Origin: Sphingomonadales bacterium UBA2369
GTDB taxonomy: Bacteria > Pseudomonadota > Alphaproteobacteria > Sphingomonadales > Sphingomonadaceae
Assembly (NCBI GenBank): GCA_002344055.1
Contig: DDTH01000001.1
Coordinates: forward strand, 149,836-213,835
Reading direction: 5' to 3'
DNA: 64,000 nt
Under the pieces are notes generated by a model. That model saw only the letters and a program-made list of their open reading frames with translations, was not told where the DNA came from and searched no databases. The position numbers were made by a program, and so were the translations under genes. The number at the start of each line of letters is the position of its first letter. The first letter of the stretch is position 1. Positions 26,313 through 35,406 of the stretch are shown piece by piece.

Positions 26313-27998
26313 CTAGCGCCCCTGCGCGCGCCAGCGCTTCACCACGCGGCCGACGATGCCGTCTTCGTCGCCGGTGCGGCGCCACAGATCGGAGAAGGCC
26401 GGGTCTGACGAGGCCGGGCGGCGCTCGCGTTCCAGATCGTCGAACGAGACGCGGATCGGGATGGAGACGCCCTCGCCGCAGATGATGCATTCGCGGTTGC
26501 GGAGCGCCGGGATGACGTCGAGGAAACCGCGCGCGCCTTCCGGCATGGCGTTGCGGACGTACTGCTGGTCGCGATCGTTGTTGAGGCGCATCGCGATCAG
26601 GGTGCCGCATTGCGAGAGCACGCCCTCGGCGAGATCGGACGGGCGCTGCGTGATCAGGCCCAGGCTGATGCCATATTTGCGGCCTTCCTTGGCGATCCGC
26701 TCCAGCACCTTGCGTACCGCCTGGCCGGACGAGGTCTTGTCGGCGGGGACGTAGCGGTGCGCTTCCTCGCAGACGAGCAGGATCGGCCGCTGCACTTCGT
26801 TGCGCGACCAGATCGCATAGTCGAACACGAGGCGGCTCAGCACCGCGACGACGACCGAGACGATGTCGGACGGCACGCCTGAGACATCGACGATCGAGAT
26901 CGGCTTGCCTTTGGCCGGCAGGCGGAAAATCTTCGAGACGAAGGCCGTCATCGTGTCCGCGATCAGCATGCCGTTGAACATGAACTGGTAGCGCGGATCG
27001 GACTTCAGCTCGTCGATCTTGGTCTTCAGCCGCATGTAGGGCGCGGTGTCGGTCGCCTTGTTCAGCAGCCCCATCTCGTTGCTGATCGCGCTCGTCAGAT
27101 CGGACAAAGCGTAGGGAATGGGCGAATCGACGGTGAGCTTGTTGAGGCCCTCCGCCGCCCTGTTCTTCTGACGTGCGGTCAGCAGACACTTGGCGAGGAT
27201 GTCGCTGTCCTGCTGGCGGTCGGCGCCCTGGCTGGTCACGAAGACTTCGCAATGCTCCTCGAAGTTCATCAGCCAGTAGGGCATGGCCAGATTGTCGACG
27301 TTGAACAATTCGCCATGGCCCTTGAAGGCGGCCGAATATTCGCCGTGGGGATCGATCATGACGATGTGCCCCTCGGGGCTCATGTCGCAAATCTTGTGCA
27401 TGATGAGCGCGGTCGAGGTCGATTTGCCGGTGCCGGTGGAGCCCAAGAGGGCGAAATGCTTGCCGAGGAAGCTGTCCACCAGCAACGAGGCGCGCACGTC
27501 CTTGGTGGGATAGACGGTACCGATCTCGACATGGGCGCGGTCGTCGGCGGCGTAGATCTGCCCCAGGTCGGCGCGGGTGACCGGGAAGACGCGCGCGCCG
27601 GGGATCGGATAGCCGGTCACGCCGCGCTTGAAATTGGCCAGCTTGCCGGTGGTGGGATCCTCGTCGCCCTCACCGAGAAAATCGACCTTGGCGATCACCT
27701 TCTCACCGACCGCGTCCAGTTCGCGCACATTGGCGAGCAGCCAGCGGCGATTTGCCTGCAGCTTCACCTGGCTGCCGACCTGGCCGGACAGGGCGACGCT
27801 GGGATCGGGATGCGTGCCAAGCTCGGCGAGGCGGGCGGCGTCGATCTCGATCGTCGCGCCGCTGCCGTTGATCGCGCCGACCCGGCCGATCACCTCGTGA
27901 CCGCTTTCCATCGCCACTACGGGCGGCCGCCCCAGCTCCGCAGGCGGCTGCACCTCCTGGAACGAGCAGGGCTGGCCGCGATTGGGTGCGTTCATCAT
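26313..27998 (-). CDS. HerA-like ATP-binding protein
   Basis: About 561 residues from ATG 27998. The frame starts at a TTG at 28031 that I consider unlikely. A HAS-barrel domain (HEVIGRVGAINGSGATIEI) precedes the HerA/FtsK-type ATPase with Walker A LGSTGTGKST (about 185-193) and Walker B ILLVCEEAHRYVP. Later come ITQRPSDLAEG and an Arg-rich C-terminal end. Archaeal HerA works as a hexameric DNA translocase with nuclease NurA. In bacteria HerA-like proteins also occur in antiphage systems. Here no nuclease gene is adjacent, and the neighbours are housekeeping genes, so a core-genome role in DNA processing is more likely. Confidence 0.88.
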   Translation of the reverse strand: MMNAPNRGQPCSFQEVQPPAELGRPPVVAMESGHEVIGRVGAINGSGATIEIDAARLAELGTHPDPSVALSGQVGSQVKLQANRRWLLANVRELDAVGEKVIAKVDFLGEGDEDPTTGKLANFKRGVTGYPIPGARVFPVTRADLGQIYAADDRAHVEIGTVYPTKDVRASLLVDSFLGKHFALLGSTGTGKSTSTALIMHKICDMSPEGHIVMIDPHGEYSAAFKGHGELFNVDNLAMPYWLMNFEEHCEVFVTSQGADRQQDSDILAKCLLTARQKNRAAEGLNKLTVDSPIPYALSDLTSAISNEMGLLNKATDTAPYMRLKTKIDELKSDPRYQFMFNGMLIADTMTAFVSKIFRLPAKGKPISIVDVSGVPSDIVSVVVAVLSRLVFDYAIWSRNEVQRPILLVCEEAHRYVPADKTSSGQAVRKVLERIAKEGRKYGISLGLITQRPSDLAEGVLSQCGTLIAMRLNNDRDQQYVRNAMPEGARGFLDVIPALRNRECIICGEGVSIPIRVSFDDLERERRPASSDPAFSDLWRRTGDEDGIVGRVVKRWRAQGR

Positions 27999-28128
27999 GT
28001 CGGTCACAGGCCGGCTTTCGCAATGGTTCAACGCACCCTGTTAGCGCGGCCGGGTAAACAACTGCTTTTTGCGGCTGATATGTCCCGCTCACGCGGGGTG
28101 GGGGCCGGCGCCGCCTCCTACAAAGACC

Positions 28129-28890
28129 CTATTGGCGCGAGAAGATCGCGCTGGCGCCCCAGCCGAGCAGCAGGGAAACCATGACGGCGGCGATGCCGTA
28201 GCTGAGCGCGTGGCGATCCGCGGTATCGGCGACCCAGCCTTCGAAGCCGGACTTGTCGATCCTGATCTCGCGCTCCGCCACGGCGATGACGCGCTTGTCG
28301 CGGATCAGGAAGGTTTCGGCCGTGTAGGTGCCGACCGGCACACGCGCGGGAATGCCGATCCGCGCGGTGTAAAGGACGCCGTCGGTGATGCGGACCGCGC
28401 CCGGCTCCTCGGCATACAGGCCGGTGCGGCGCTTCAGGTCGATCAGGCCGGCTTCGAAACGCTGCGCCTCCTCGGTCGGATTGCCGCCGGCGGGAGAGAG
28501 CTGAAGATTGCCGACGCCGAGTTCGTAGATGGCCGCGGTCTGCTCATCGACGATCTGCGCGAGCGGGCGTGAGGAGGCGACGGCGTAGAAAGCGGGGGCG
28601 GAGCGGAAGCGGGTGCGGCCGACATTCATCCAGAGGCCGAACACGCGCTCCTTCTCGCGCACGACGATGCGCTCGAGCGGCCCCTTGATGACGACCGCAA
28701 TGTCGCTGACGCCTTCCGGGGTGCGGCCGTCCGGATAGACGATCGCACCGTAGAGGAGCAGCTGTTCGCCGCTGAAGCTGTAGCGGATCTCGATCTGGTT
28801 GTTGGAGACTTCGGGGACCAGGCGCGGCTCGGCCTGTCCCAGCATCAACGGGGCGGCGAGCGCCAGTGCGAGGAAGCGCAGGCCCTTCAC
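28129..28890 (-). CDS. TIGR02186 family membrane-anchored protein
   Basis: 253 residues with an N-terminal signal (LALALAAPLMLGQAE), a long periplasmic domain (VPEVSNNQIEIRYSFSGEQLLLYGAI, VVIKGPLERIVVREKERVFGLWMN) and one C-terminal membrane helix (IAAVMVSLLLGWGASAIF). These features identify the TIGR02186 family, nearly always encoded beside a TauE/SafE exporter. The GTG start overlaps the stop of that exporter (GTGA), so the two proteins are translated together and probably act as a unit. The function of the family is not established. Confidence 0.88.
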   Translation of the reverse strand: MKGLRFLALALAAPLMLGQAEPRLVPEVSNNQIEIRYSFSGEQLLLYGAIVYPDGRTPEGVSDIAVVIKGPLERIVVREKERVFGLWMNVGRTRFRSAPAFYAVASSRPLAQIVDEQTAAIYELGVGNLQLSPAGGNPTEEAQRFEAGLIDLKRRTGLYAEEPGAVRITDGVLYTARIGIPARVPVGTYTAETFLIRDKRVIAVAEREIRIDKSGFEGWVADTADRHALSYGIAAVMVSLLLGWGASAIFSRQ

Positions 28891-29798
28891 AGCAATTGTA
28901 TCGTGTAGATTTCCTCCGGCTGCCAGGTCAGCTGGAGGAACATGCGGAGCGCCACCGCGAGCACGATCACGGCAAGGATCATGCGCAGCAATTCCGGCTT
29001 CATCTTCTGCGCGAAGCGGGCGCCATATTGGGCGCCGACGACCGAGCCGAGCAGCAGCAGGATCACCAGCACGATGTCGACCGCCTTGGTGGTGGTGGCG
29101 TGGACCAGGGTGGTGATGGCGGTGACGAACAATATCTGCAGCAGCGAGGTACCGACCACAACCTGCGCCGACATGCCGATCAGGTAGATCATCGCCGGCA
29201 CCATCACGAAGCCGCCGCCGACGCCCAGCATCGCGGTCAGGATGCCGGAGAACATGCCGAGCAGGAAGGGCGCGAGCGGCGAGATGTAGAGGCCGGAGCG
29301 GTAGAAGCGCCAGCGGAAGGGAAGGGCGGCGACCAGGGGGTTGTGGCGGCGGGGCGGGCTCGTGCGCTCCTTCGCCTTGAGCATGCCCAAAGCGGTCGCG
29401 GCCTCCTTCGCCATCAGGATGCCGATGCTGCCGAGCATGACGACGTAGAGGATGAGGACGACGGTATCGATCTGGCCGAGATTCTGGAGCAGGCTGAACA
29501 GGAAACCGCCGACAAGCGCGCCGACAATGCCGCCGGCGATGATCACGGCGCCCATCCGGTAATCGACACCCTTGCGGCGCCGGTGGGCGAGCACGCCCGA
29601 AACGCTGGTGCCGGTGATCTGCGTGGTCGCGGACGCCACGGCGACCGAGGGGGGGATGCCGTAGAAGATCAGGATCGGCGTGGTCAGGAAGCCGCCGCCC
29701 ACGCCCACCATGCCGGTCAGCAGCCCGACCACGCCGCCGAGGCCGACGATCATGAGCCAGTTCACCGACAGGCCGGCAATGGGCAGATAGAGGTCCAT
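28887..29798 (-). CDS. TauE/SafE family anion exporter
   Basis: 303 residues and about eight hydrophobic helices in two homologous halves, each opening with a glycine-rich GxVGxGGGF motif (GLLTGMVGVGGGFLTTPILIFYGIP and GILTAMLGVGGGFVMVPAMIYLIG). This is the TauE/SafE pattern, with members exporting sulfite, sulfoacetate or other organic anions. A basic linker (KERTSPPRRH) joins the halves. Co-translated with the TIGR02186 protein downstream. The substrate is unproven, and sulfite is the usual suggestion from family knowledge. Confidence 0.92.
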   Translation of the reverse strand: MDLYLPIAGLSVNWLMIVGLGGVVGLLTGMVGVGGGFLTTPILIFYGIPPSVAVASATTQITGTSVSGVLAHRRRKGVDYRMGAVIIAGGIVGALVGGFLFSLLQNLGQIDTVVLILYVVMLGSIGILMAKEAATALGMLKAKERTSPPRRHNPLVAALPFRWRFYRSGLYISPLAPFLLGMFSGILTAMLGVGGGFVMVPAMIYLIGMSAQVVVGTSLLQILFVTAITTLVHATTTKAVDIVLVILLLLGSVVGAQYGARFAQKMKPELLRMILAVIVLAVALRMFLQLTWQPEEIYTIQLL

Positions 29799-29848
29799 TG
29801 CCTTGTGCTGCTACAAGCTAAATCGGGCAGGCGGAAGGCGGGCTGGGC

Positions 29849-30913
29849 CTAGAATCCAGCCGAAATCGTCAGCGCCGGCCCCGAGCCGGGTGTGGCGTCC
29901 CCGGCGACGCGAAAGCGCCACTCGGCGGCGGCGCGGATCGTGGCGCGGCCGACGGGCAGACGGAAGCCTGCGTGCGGGCCGAGATCGAGTCGCGACACGC
30001 CTGGCTGCGCGCCGCCCCAGGCGCCACCGCCGACATCGACGGGGCCGATGCGGGCGGTGGCGGTGATCGCGCCGTCGGCGAACAGGTCGCGCCTTTCGAT
30101 TCCGACGATCCCGGCCTGGCCATAGGCCTCAATCCGGATGCGGCCCCTGGCGATACGGGTCTCGGTGCCGCCATGCAGCATCAGGGCGAAATCGGAGCGG
30201 CCATCGCGGCCGACCGCCTGCCGCCGCTCGGCCAGGAGGTTGATCGGGAGCGCGGCGATGGGGCGCCAGTCGATGCCGAGCGCCGCCTCCGCGCCGCGCG
30301 GTGCGTCGAGAGGGGTGTAGAGGCGGGCGCTGAGGCTGAGCGGGCGGCGGCTGTCATTGTTGAGCCGGTAGGTGAGGCGCAGGCCCGCCTGACTGCCGCC
30401 CAGCGCGCCGCCGGGGGCGAGGGTGCCGCCATTGGTGTCGTCGCGGTGAAAGACCCAGGCCGAACCCGTCCAACGGGAAGCTGGTGACGCGTTCGGCAAG
30501 GCAAAGGCTGGCGGCGCAAACGTCCTGGCTTCGACGGGATGCGGGGTTGCCGGGCGGGGTGCCGGGACCGGCGACGATGCGAGCGGAGGCGAGACGGCGA
30601 GCGCCGCGGGCGATGGCGCGGTTCGAGGGATGCTGGATACCGGGAGATAGGCAAGCGCGAAGGTGGAGCGAGGCGGCCGTGCGCCCTGGCCTTGCGAAGG
30701 GGATGTGGCGCCGAGCGGCCCAGGTTGCCCGAACGACGTTCGGGCTTCGCTCGGCGCTGCAGCACTCGCGGTCCGCGCTTTGGCCGGGGCGGCGGCGATG
30801 ATGTCGGCCGCATCCTGGGACGCGGGTCCGGAAAGGAGGGTTAGCGCGCGGACGCCGACCCAGCAGCCGACCACCAGCAGCAGGAAACGGATCGGTGCCG
30901 GTGGCGGCGTCAC
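29849..30913 (-). CDS. Exported protein paired with NfrB-like glycosyltransferase
   Basis: 354 residues. An N-terminal hydrophobic segment (IRFLLLVVGCWVGVRALTLL) is followed by about 110 residues of Ala/Pro/Ser-rich linker, then a C-terminal region of alternating strands (LRLTYRLNNDSRRPLSLSARLYTPL, GRIRIEAYGQAGIVGIER, HAGFRLPVGRATIRAAAEWRFRV). The strand-rich end and final Phe suggest an outer-membrane barrel or barrel-associated domain, similar to the C-terminal domain of phage N4 adsorption protein A (NfrA). The GTG start overlaps the stop of the glycosyltransferase gene (GTGA). The pair probably acts in export of a surface glycan. Weak homology; role inferred. Confidence 0.55.
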   Translation of the reverse strand: MTPPPAPIRFLLLVVGCWVGVRALTLLSGPASQDAADIIAAAPAKARTASAAAPSEARTSFGQPGPLGATSPSQGQGARPPRSTFALAYLPVSSIPRTAPSPAALAVSPPLASSPVPAPRPATPHPVEARTFAPPAFALPNASPASRWTGSAWVFHRDDTNGGTLAPGGALGGSQAGLRLTYRLNNDSRRPLSLSARLYTPLDAPRGAEAALGIDWRPIAALPINLLAERRQAVGRDGRSDFALMLHGGTETRIARGRIRIEAYGQAGIVGIERRDLFADGAITATARIGPVDVGGGAWGGAQPGVSRLDLGPHAGFRLPVGRATIRAAAEWRFRVAGDATPGSGPALTISAGF

Positions 30914-32283
30914 TCGGCGGGAACTTGATCAGGAAAGACGTGGGTCGTCTTGCCCCACTCCGCCGCGCCGGTGCGGCGGGCGCGGGCGTAGCGGGACAGG
31001 GCCTCGCGCGCGGCCATGATCGCGATGGCGTTGCTGACGATAACGCGCGGCACGGCACGCAGCCCTTCGATGAATCCATAGCCGCGCGCCACGAAGGCGA
31101 AACGCATGACGAGGCGCCAGACGAGCAGGACCGCTGCGACCGTCATGAGCGTGCCGAGCAATGGCGTCATGAGCACAATCGGATGCCTGGCTTGGTCTGC
31201 AGCGAAGGCCAGAAGCGGCATCGCGAGCAAGGTGAGGTAGGCTACAACGAGCAGCAAAGCGGCGAGCAGGGTCTGGCGGTCGCGCAGGCGCATCCAGCGT
31301 TCGGCGAGGCCGCCGCTCCAGCCGAGCCGGTCCCAGCCGGACAAAGCGATGCCGGCGATCCAGCGGGACTTCTGCGTGACCGCCGCGCGCCAGGTTGCGG
31401 GGAAATGCTCGCGCGTCGCGACCACGCCGCCGCTTTCGCCAGCGGGCAGGCGAACGAACGCGGCACGCCTGCCCAGCGCATGCAGTTTCAGCCCCATTTC
31501 ATAGTCTTCGGTGATGCTTTCGGCATCGAACGGCGCGTCATTCGCGGCCGCGAGCAAGCCGATCGCTTCGCGTGAAATCGCGCAGCCGACGCCCGCGGAG
31601 GGAATGCCGGCGCCGAGTGCCTCGCGGACGACCAGTTCCTTGCCGTGACTTTCGGCGAACTCGTCCAGGTATGAGCCGGCGGTCAGGCGGGAACCCGGAT
31701 CGGGCAGGGGCAGAACCGGTAATTGCACCAGATCGAAGCGTTCGATCATCCGGTCGAACAAAGCGAGTTCGGCGGAATGCACGACATCCTCGGCATCGTG
31801 CAGGATCACCGCCTTGAAGGCGTCGCCGCGCGCCTCGGCCACCCGCAACGCGCACCAGAGAGAATTGAGATTGTCCGCCTTCGTGGTCGGCCCCTCGCGT
31901 GCGCCGATCACCATTTGCACGCGCCGGTCATCAATCGCTTCGACTGCGGCGATGGTCGCCGCATCGTTCGGGTAGCAGCCGACGAAGATGCGGAAGTCCG
32001 CGCCGTTCCAAACCCGCAGTGCGCGGGCGAGCATCTTTCCGATGACCGCTTCCTCGCGCCAGGTCGGCACGAAGATCGCCAGGCGTCCCGGACTCTTCGG
32101 CGGCGGCAGGCTTTCCAGGCTCGCCGGGCGGACGCGCAGCAGGAGGCGCTTGAGCTTCAGCCCGATCCAGATGAAATCGACCAGCAGATCGCTGGCGCCG
32201 AGGACCAGAAAGCCGAACGCGGCGAACAGGGCCAGTTCGCGCACGAGCAGCGCCAATCCATCAAGCAGGACGCCCCCGTCCAT
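30910..32283 (-). CDS. Membrane glycosyltransferase family 2 (NfrB-like)
   Basis: 457 residues from ATG 32283 (MDGGVLLDGLALL). An upstream start at 32337 is possible but adds an Arg/Lys-rich tail. An N-terminal hydrophobic segment precedes the GT-A domain: IFVPTWREEAVIGKML, ILHDAEDVVH (DxD-like), ESITEDYEMGLKLHALG and TQKSRWIAGIA (QxxRW), the motif set of processive family 2 enzymes such as the N-terminal part of NfrB. Three more membrane helices follow. It lacks the second NfrB half. It probably polymerises an exopolysaccharide from the cytoplasmic face, with the next gene as periplasmic/outer-membrane partner. Confidence 0.85.
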   Translation of the reverse strand: MDGGVLLDGLALLVRELALFAAFGFLVLGASDLLVDFIWIGLKLKRLLLRVRPASLESLPPPKSPGRLAIFVPTWREEAVIGKMLARALRVWNGADFRIFVGCYPNDAATIAAVEAIDDRRVQMVIGAREGPTTKADNLNSLWCALRVAEARGDAFKAVILHDAEDVVHSAELALFDRMIERFDLVQLPVLPLPDPGSRLTAGSYLDEFAESHGKELVVREALGAGIPSAGVGCAISREAIGLLAAANDAPFDAESITEDYEMGLKLHALGRRAAFVRLPAGESGGVVATREHFPATWRAAVTQKSRWIAGIALSGWDRLGWSGGLAERWMRLRDRQTLLAALLLVVAYLTLLAMPLLAFAADQARHPIVLMTPLLGTLMTVAAVLLVWRLVMRFAFVARGYGFIEGLRAVPRVIVSNAIAIMAAREALSRYARARRTGAAEWGKTTHVFPDQVPAE

Positions 32284-32468
32284 CCGCTTCCCCCAAATCG
32301 GAGGAAGAAAGAACCATTTCGAACGAGTTCGTGGCAAGAAAGGAAAGCGCCATTCCGGAGCGAACGGAGCGGGCGCTCGCGCCGTCCGCCGGTGCCGACT
32401 GTATGATGGACCTCACACGCATTTGGGCTACAGACACGGCTTCGCCCGCTTCGGAGAGACGAAATTCG

Positions 32469-34301
32469 ATGACCCGCAAGGCCCTGCTTTCTTTCCTGCT
32501 CGCCACCGCGCCGCTGACGGCTGCCGCGACCACCAACGATCAGGCGGCCCAGCCCGCTGCGCCCTCCGGCCCCGCGGCCGAGGATGCCCGGCTGAACGCT
32601 TTCCTCGATCGTGCCTATCAGGCGCAGGTCGCGCTGAGTCCGCAGCAGCAGACCGGGCTTGGCCTGAAGACCAATTACGACCGGCTGGACGATTATACCG
32701 ATGCGGGCCGCGAGCGGCTCCTGGCGCTGCGCCGCACCCAACTCGCCGAGCTGCGCGCGCAATTCGATCCGGCGCGGCTGAGTCCGGCGGGACGGTTGAG
32801 CTTCCGGCTGGTCGAGAATCAGGTGCAGCGCGCCGAGGAAGCGCATCGCTGGCGCGGACACAGCTTCCCGGCGACCAACAATGGCAGCCCGCTCGGCGCG
32901 ATCCCGGTCTTCCTGATCAACAATCACCGCATCGACAATGTGTCTGATGCCGAGGCCTATATCGCCCGCATCCGCGACAGCGAGCGCGCGATCGGCGAGA
33001 TTGCGACCAATATCCGCGCCCAGGCCGAGCGCGGCATCGTGCCGCCCGCTTTCAACTTCGCGCCGGTGCGCGAGGACGGGCAGCGCGTGCTGAATGGGGC
33101 GCCGTTCAGCGAGGGCGCGGACACGCCGGTCTTCGCGGATTTCAAGGCGAAGGTCGGGCGGCTGGAAATCCCCCAGGCCGAGAAGGACCGGCTGATCGCG
33201 GCGGCGCGCGAGGCGCTGACCGGGCCGTTCAAGCGCGGCTATGATGCGATGTTCGCGACCTTGGCCGCGGTAGAGCCGCGCGCGACCGGCAACCGCGGCG
33301 CCTGGTCGCTGCCGGACGGGGCGGATTATTACCGGCACCGCCTGGCCAATCAGACCACGACCGATCTGGACGCCGACCGCATCCACCAGATCGGCCTCGA
33401 CAATGTCGCGCGCATCCACCGCGAGATGGAGGTGATTAAGACCCAGGTCGGTTTCTCCGGGACGCTGCAGGATTTCTTCCGCCACATCACCAGCAGCGAC
33501 GAATTCAAATATCCGAACAATGACGCCGGCCGGGAACAATATCTGGCCGACGCGCGGGCGTTTATCGCGCGGATGATGGAAGCGGCACCGCGTTACTTCC
33601 ACCGCCTGCCGCGCGCGCCGCTGGAGGTCCGCGCGGTCGAGCCGTTCCGGCAGGCGACCGCGGCCGTCGCCTTCTACAGCCGCCCGTCGCTGGATGGCTC
33701 GCGGCCGGGCATCTATTACGTGAATCTGGCGGACATGACGCAGGTGCTCAAGCCGCAGATCGAGGCGATCTCCTACCATGAGGGTGCGCCGGGCCACCAT
33801 TTCCAGAGCGCGCTGGCGCAGGAATTGCCGGACGTGCCGATGTTCCGGCGCCTCGGCGGCTATACCGCTTATGGCGAGGGCTGGGGCCTCTATGCCGAGC
33901 GGCTCGGCAAGGAAATGGGTTTCTACACGGACCCGATTTCCGACTTCGGCCGGCTGTCCACGGAGCTGTGGCGCGCGATCCGGCTGGTGACCGACACGGG
34001 CATCCATCACAAGAGATGGACCCGCGAGCAGGCGATCGACTATTTTCTGCAGAACGGCCTGCTTTCGCGCCTCGACGCGACCAAGGAGGTCGAGCGCTAT
34101 TTCAACAATCCGGGGCAGGCGACCGCTTATTTGATCGGGCAGATCCGCATCATCGAACTGCGCGAACGGGCGCGGACCGCGCTTGGCGAGCGCTTCGACA
34201 TTCGCGATTTCCACCGCGTGGTGCTTGAAAATGGCGCGGTGCCGCTCGACGTTCTGGGCGAACTGGTCGACGCCTATATTGCCGAAAGGAGAGCCCGCTA
34301 A
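32469..34301 (+). CDS. DUF885 family metallopeptidase
   Basis: 610 residues from ATG 32469. The signal peptide is RKALLSFLLATAPLTAAATT, and the frame's upstream start at 32331 would destroy it. The zinc motif of DUF885 is clear: HEGAPGHH at 437-444, preceded by IEAISY and followed after about 20 residues by AYGEGWGLYAERLGKE (Glu ligand). This family is peptidase-like (M32/thermolysin-type metal site), and secreted members are common in sphingomonads. Substrate unknown. The stop overlaps the next ATG as TAATG, so DUF3297 is probably co-translated. The promoter region is shared divergently with the glycosyltransferase. Confidence 0.9.
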   Translation: MTRKALLSFLLATAPLTAAATTNDQAAQPAAPSGPAAEDARLNAFLDRAYQAQVALSPQQQTGLGLKTNYDRLDDYTDAGRERLLALRRTQLAELRAQFDPARLSPAGRLSFRLVENQVQRAEEAHRWRGHSFPATNNGSPLGAIPVFLINNHRIDNVSDAEAYIARIRDSERAIGEIATNIRAQAERGIVPPAFNFAPVREDGQRVLNGAPFSEGADTPVFADFKAKVGRLEIPQAEKDRLIAAAREALTGPFKRGYDAMFATLAAVEPRATGNRGAWSLPDGADYYRHRLANQTTTDLDADRIHQIGLDNVARIHREMEVIKTQVGFSGTLQDFFRHITSSDEFKYPNNDAGREQYLADARAFIARMMEAAPRYFHRLPRAPLEVRAVEPFRQATAAVAFYSRPSLDGSRPGIYYVNLADMTQVLKPQIEAISYHEGAPGHHFQSALAQELPDVPMFRRLGGYTAYGEGWGLYAERLGKEMGFYTDPISDFGRLSTELWRAIRLVTDTGIHHKRWTREQAIDYFLQNGLLSRLDATKEVERYFNNPGQATAYLIGQIRIIELRERARTALGERFDIRDFHRVVLENGAVPLDVLGELVDAYIAERRAR

Positions 34302-34591
34302 TGGCCGAGGAAATCGCACAGGAAGCCGCCGGGGACACGCCGCCGGACCGGCTGTCCAACAATCCGCGCAGTCCGCATTTCGACATGGCGGCGCTGCAGC
34401 GCGGCATCGGCGTTCGCTTCAAGGAGCGCGAGCGGACCGACGTCGAGGAATATTGCATTTCCGAGGGCTGGATTCGCGTTCAGGCGGGCAAGGCGGTCGA
34501 TCGCCACGGCATTCCGGTGACGGTGAAGCTGTCCGGTCCCGTTCAGGTCTGGTTCGCCGACGCCGTGCCAGAAGCGGCGCAAGAGGCCTAG
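34301..34591 (+). CDS. DUF3297 family protein
   Basis: 96 residues. The core PPDRLSNNPRSPHFDMAALQRGIGVRF, then DVEEYCISEGWIRVQAGKAVDRHG, is the DUF3297 signature, a small cytoplasmic family found in many proteobacteria and without a defined activity. One conserved Cys (EEYCIS) is present. The ATG overlaps the stop of the DUF885 gene by one base (TAATG). Confidence 0.9.
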   Translation: MAEEIAQEAAGDTPPDRLSNNPRSPHFDMAALQRGIGVRFKERERTDVEEYCISEGWIRVQAGKAVDRHGIPVTVKLSGPVQVWFADAVPEAAQEA

Positions 34592-34622
34592 GCGACTCCG
34601 CTCCGGGCCTCGTTGGAAGGAT

Positions 34623-34934
34623 ATGAAGATGCTTCGTTTCGCCATCGCCGCCGCTTTGCTGGCCGTGCCGGCCGCTGCGATCGCGCAGGCGCCCCGCTAT
34701 CAGGATAGCGGCGGCCGCGCCTGGGATGCGATCCCGAGCGAGAACGGGCTGGTGCTCGCGACGCGCGGCATCACCGTTCACCTGAGCCGCGACTGCAAGG
34801 CCGTGTCCGCGCGCTATGGCGAGGGCACCTGGCAATGGGCGAATGGCGGCTTCACCGTGCGCTTCGCCAATCAGGAAATCGGCTTTCCGAGCCAGCAGGT
34901 TGATGTGGGCCAGGGCCAGGCCTGCCGGGGCTGA
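34623..34934 (+). CDS. Small exported protein
   Basis: 103 residues with a good Sec signal (FAIAAALLAVPAAAIAQA, cleaved after AQA). The mature 80 residues contain two Cys (SRDCKAV, GQACRG), probably a disulfide, and beta-rich sequence (GLVLATRGITVHLS, GGFTVRFANQEIGFPS). No family recognised. An AAGGATATGAAG context gives a good ribosome-binding site for ATG 34623. It follows DUF3297 in the same orientation, 31 bp apart. Confidence 0.7.
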   Translation: MKMLRFAIAAALLAVPAAAIAQAPRYQDSGGRAWDAIPSENGLVLATRGITVHLSRDCKAVSARYGEGTWQWANGGFTVRFANQEIGFPSQQVDVGQGQACRG

Positions 34935-34946
34935 GCCTCGGCGGAT

Positions 34947-35375
34947 TTACCCGTTCAGCGTGTAATCCAGACTGATCTCGGCATTGAGCAGTTTCGAGAT
35001 CGGGCAATTGGCCTTCGCGCCTTCGGCCACGGTTCGGAATCTGTCGGCGTCGATGCCGGGGACGGTCGCGGTCAGCACGAGGTCGGAGCGGCTGACCTTG
35101 AAGCCGTCGCCATCCTTGTCGAGCTTGACCTTCGCGGTCGTCTCCAGCGTCCCGTCCGTATGGCCTTCCTTCGCCAGCGCGAACGACAAGGCCATGGTGA
35201 AGCAGGAGGCGTGCGCGGCGGCGATCAATTCTTCGGGATTGGTGCCGGCGCCATCCTCGAACCGCGTGTTGAAGCCATAGGGATTGTCCTTCAGCACGCC
35301 CGACTGGGTCGAGACCTGGCCCTTGCCGTCCTTGCCGAAGCCTTCGTAGCGGGCGCTCGCGGTGCGGGTGATCAT
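34947..35375 (-). CDS. OsmC family peroxiredoxin
   Basis: 142 residues from ATG 35375 (MITRTASARYEGFGKDGKG). Longer starts add unrelated sequence. The two redox Cys of OsmC are present in AAHASCFTMALSFAL and KANCPISKLLNA. Active-site Arg (NTRFEDGAGTNPEELI) and Glu are conserved. OsmC reduces organic hydroperoxides in the cytoplasm. It lies 31 bp downstream of hmgA, on the same strand, so it may be co-transcribed with the tyrosine catabolic genes. Confidence 0.93.
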   Translation of the reverse strand: MITRTASARYEGFGKDGKGQVSTQSGVLKDNPYGFNTRFEDGAGTNPEELIAAAHASCFTMALSFALAKEGHTDGTLETTAKVKLDKDGDGFKVSRSDLVLTATVPGIDADRFRTVAEGAKANCPISKLLNAEISLDYTLNG

Positions 35376-35406
35376 CGGCTTGGTCCTTTTCGAATGGAGG
35401 GCGAAA

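Noticed and set aside
26313..27998. HerA-like gene as part of an antiphage system
   Set aside because: No nuclease, SIR2 or other effector gene is adjacent, and the surroundings are housekeeping genes.
32157..34319. 720-codon frame on the minus strand over the DUF885 gene
   Set aside because: Antisense to a gene with a conserved zinc motif. Only its last part coincides with the glycosyltransferase region and has the wrong frame for it.
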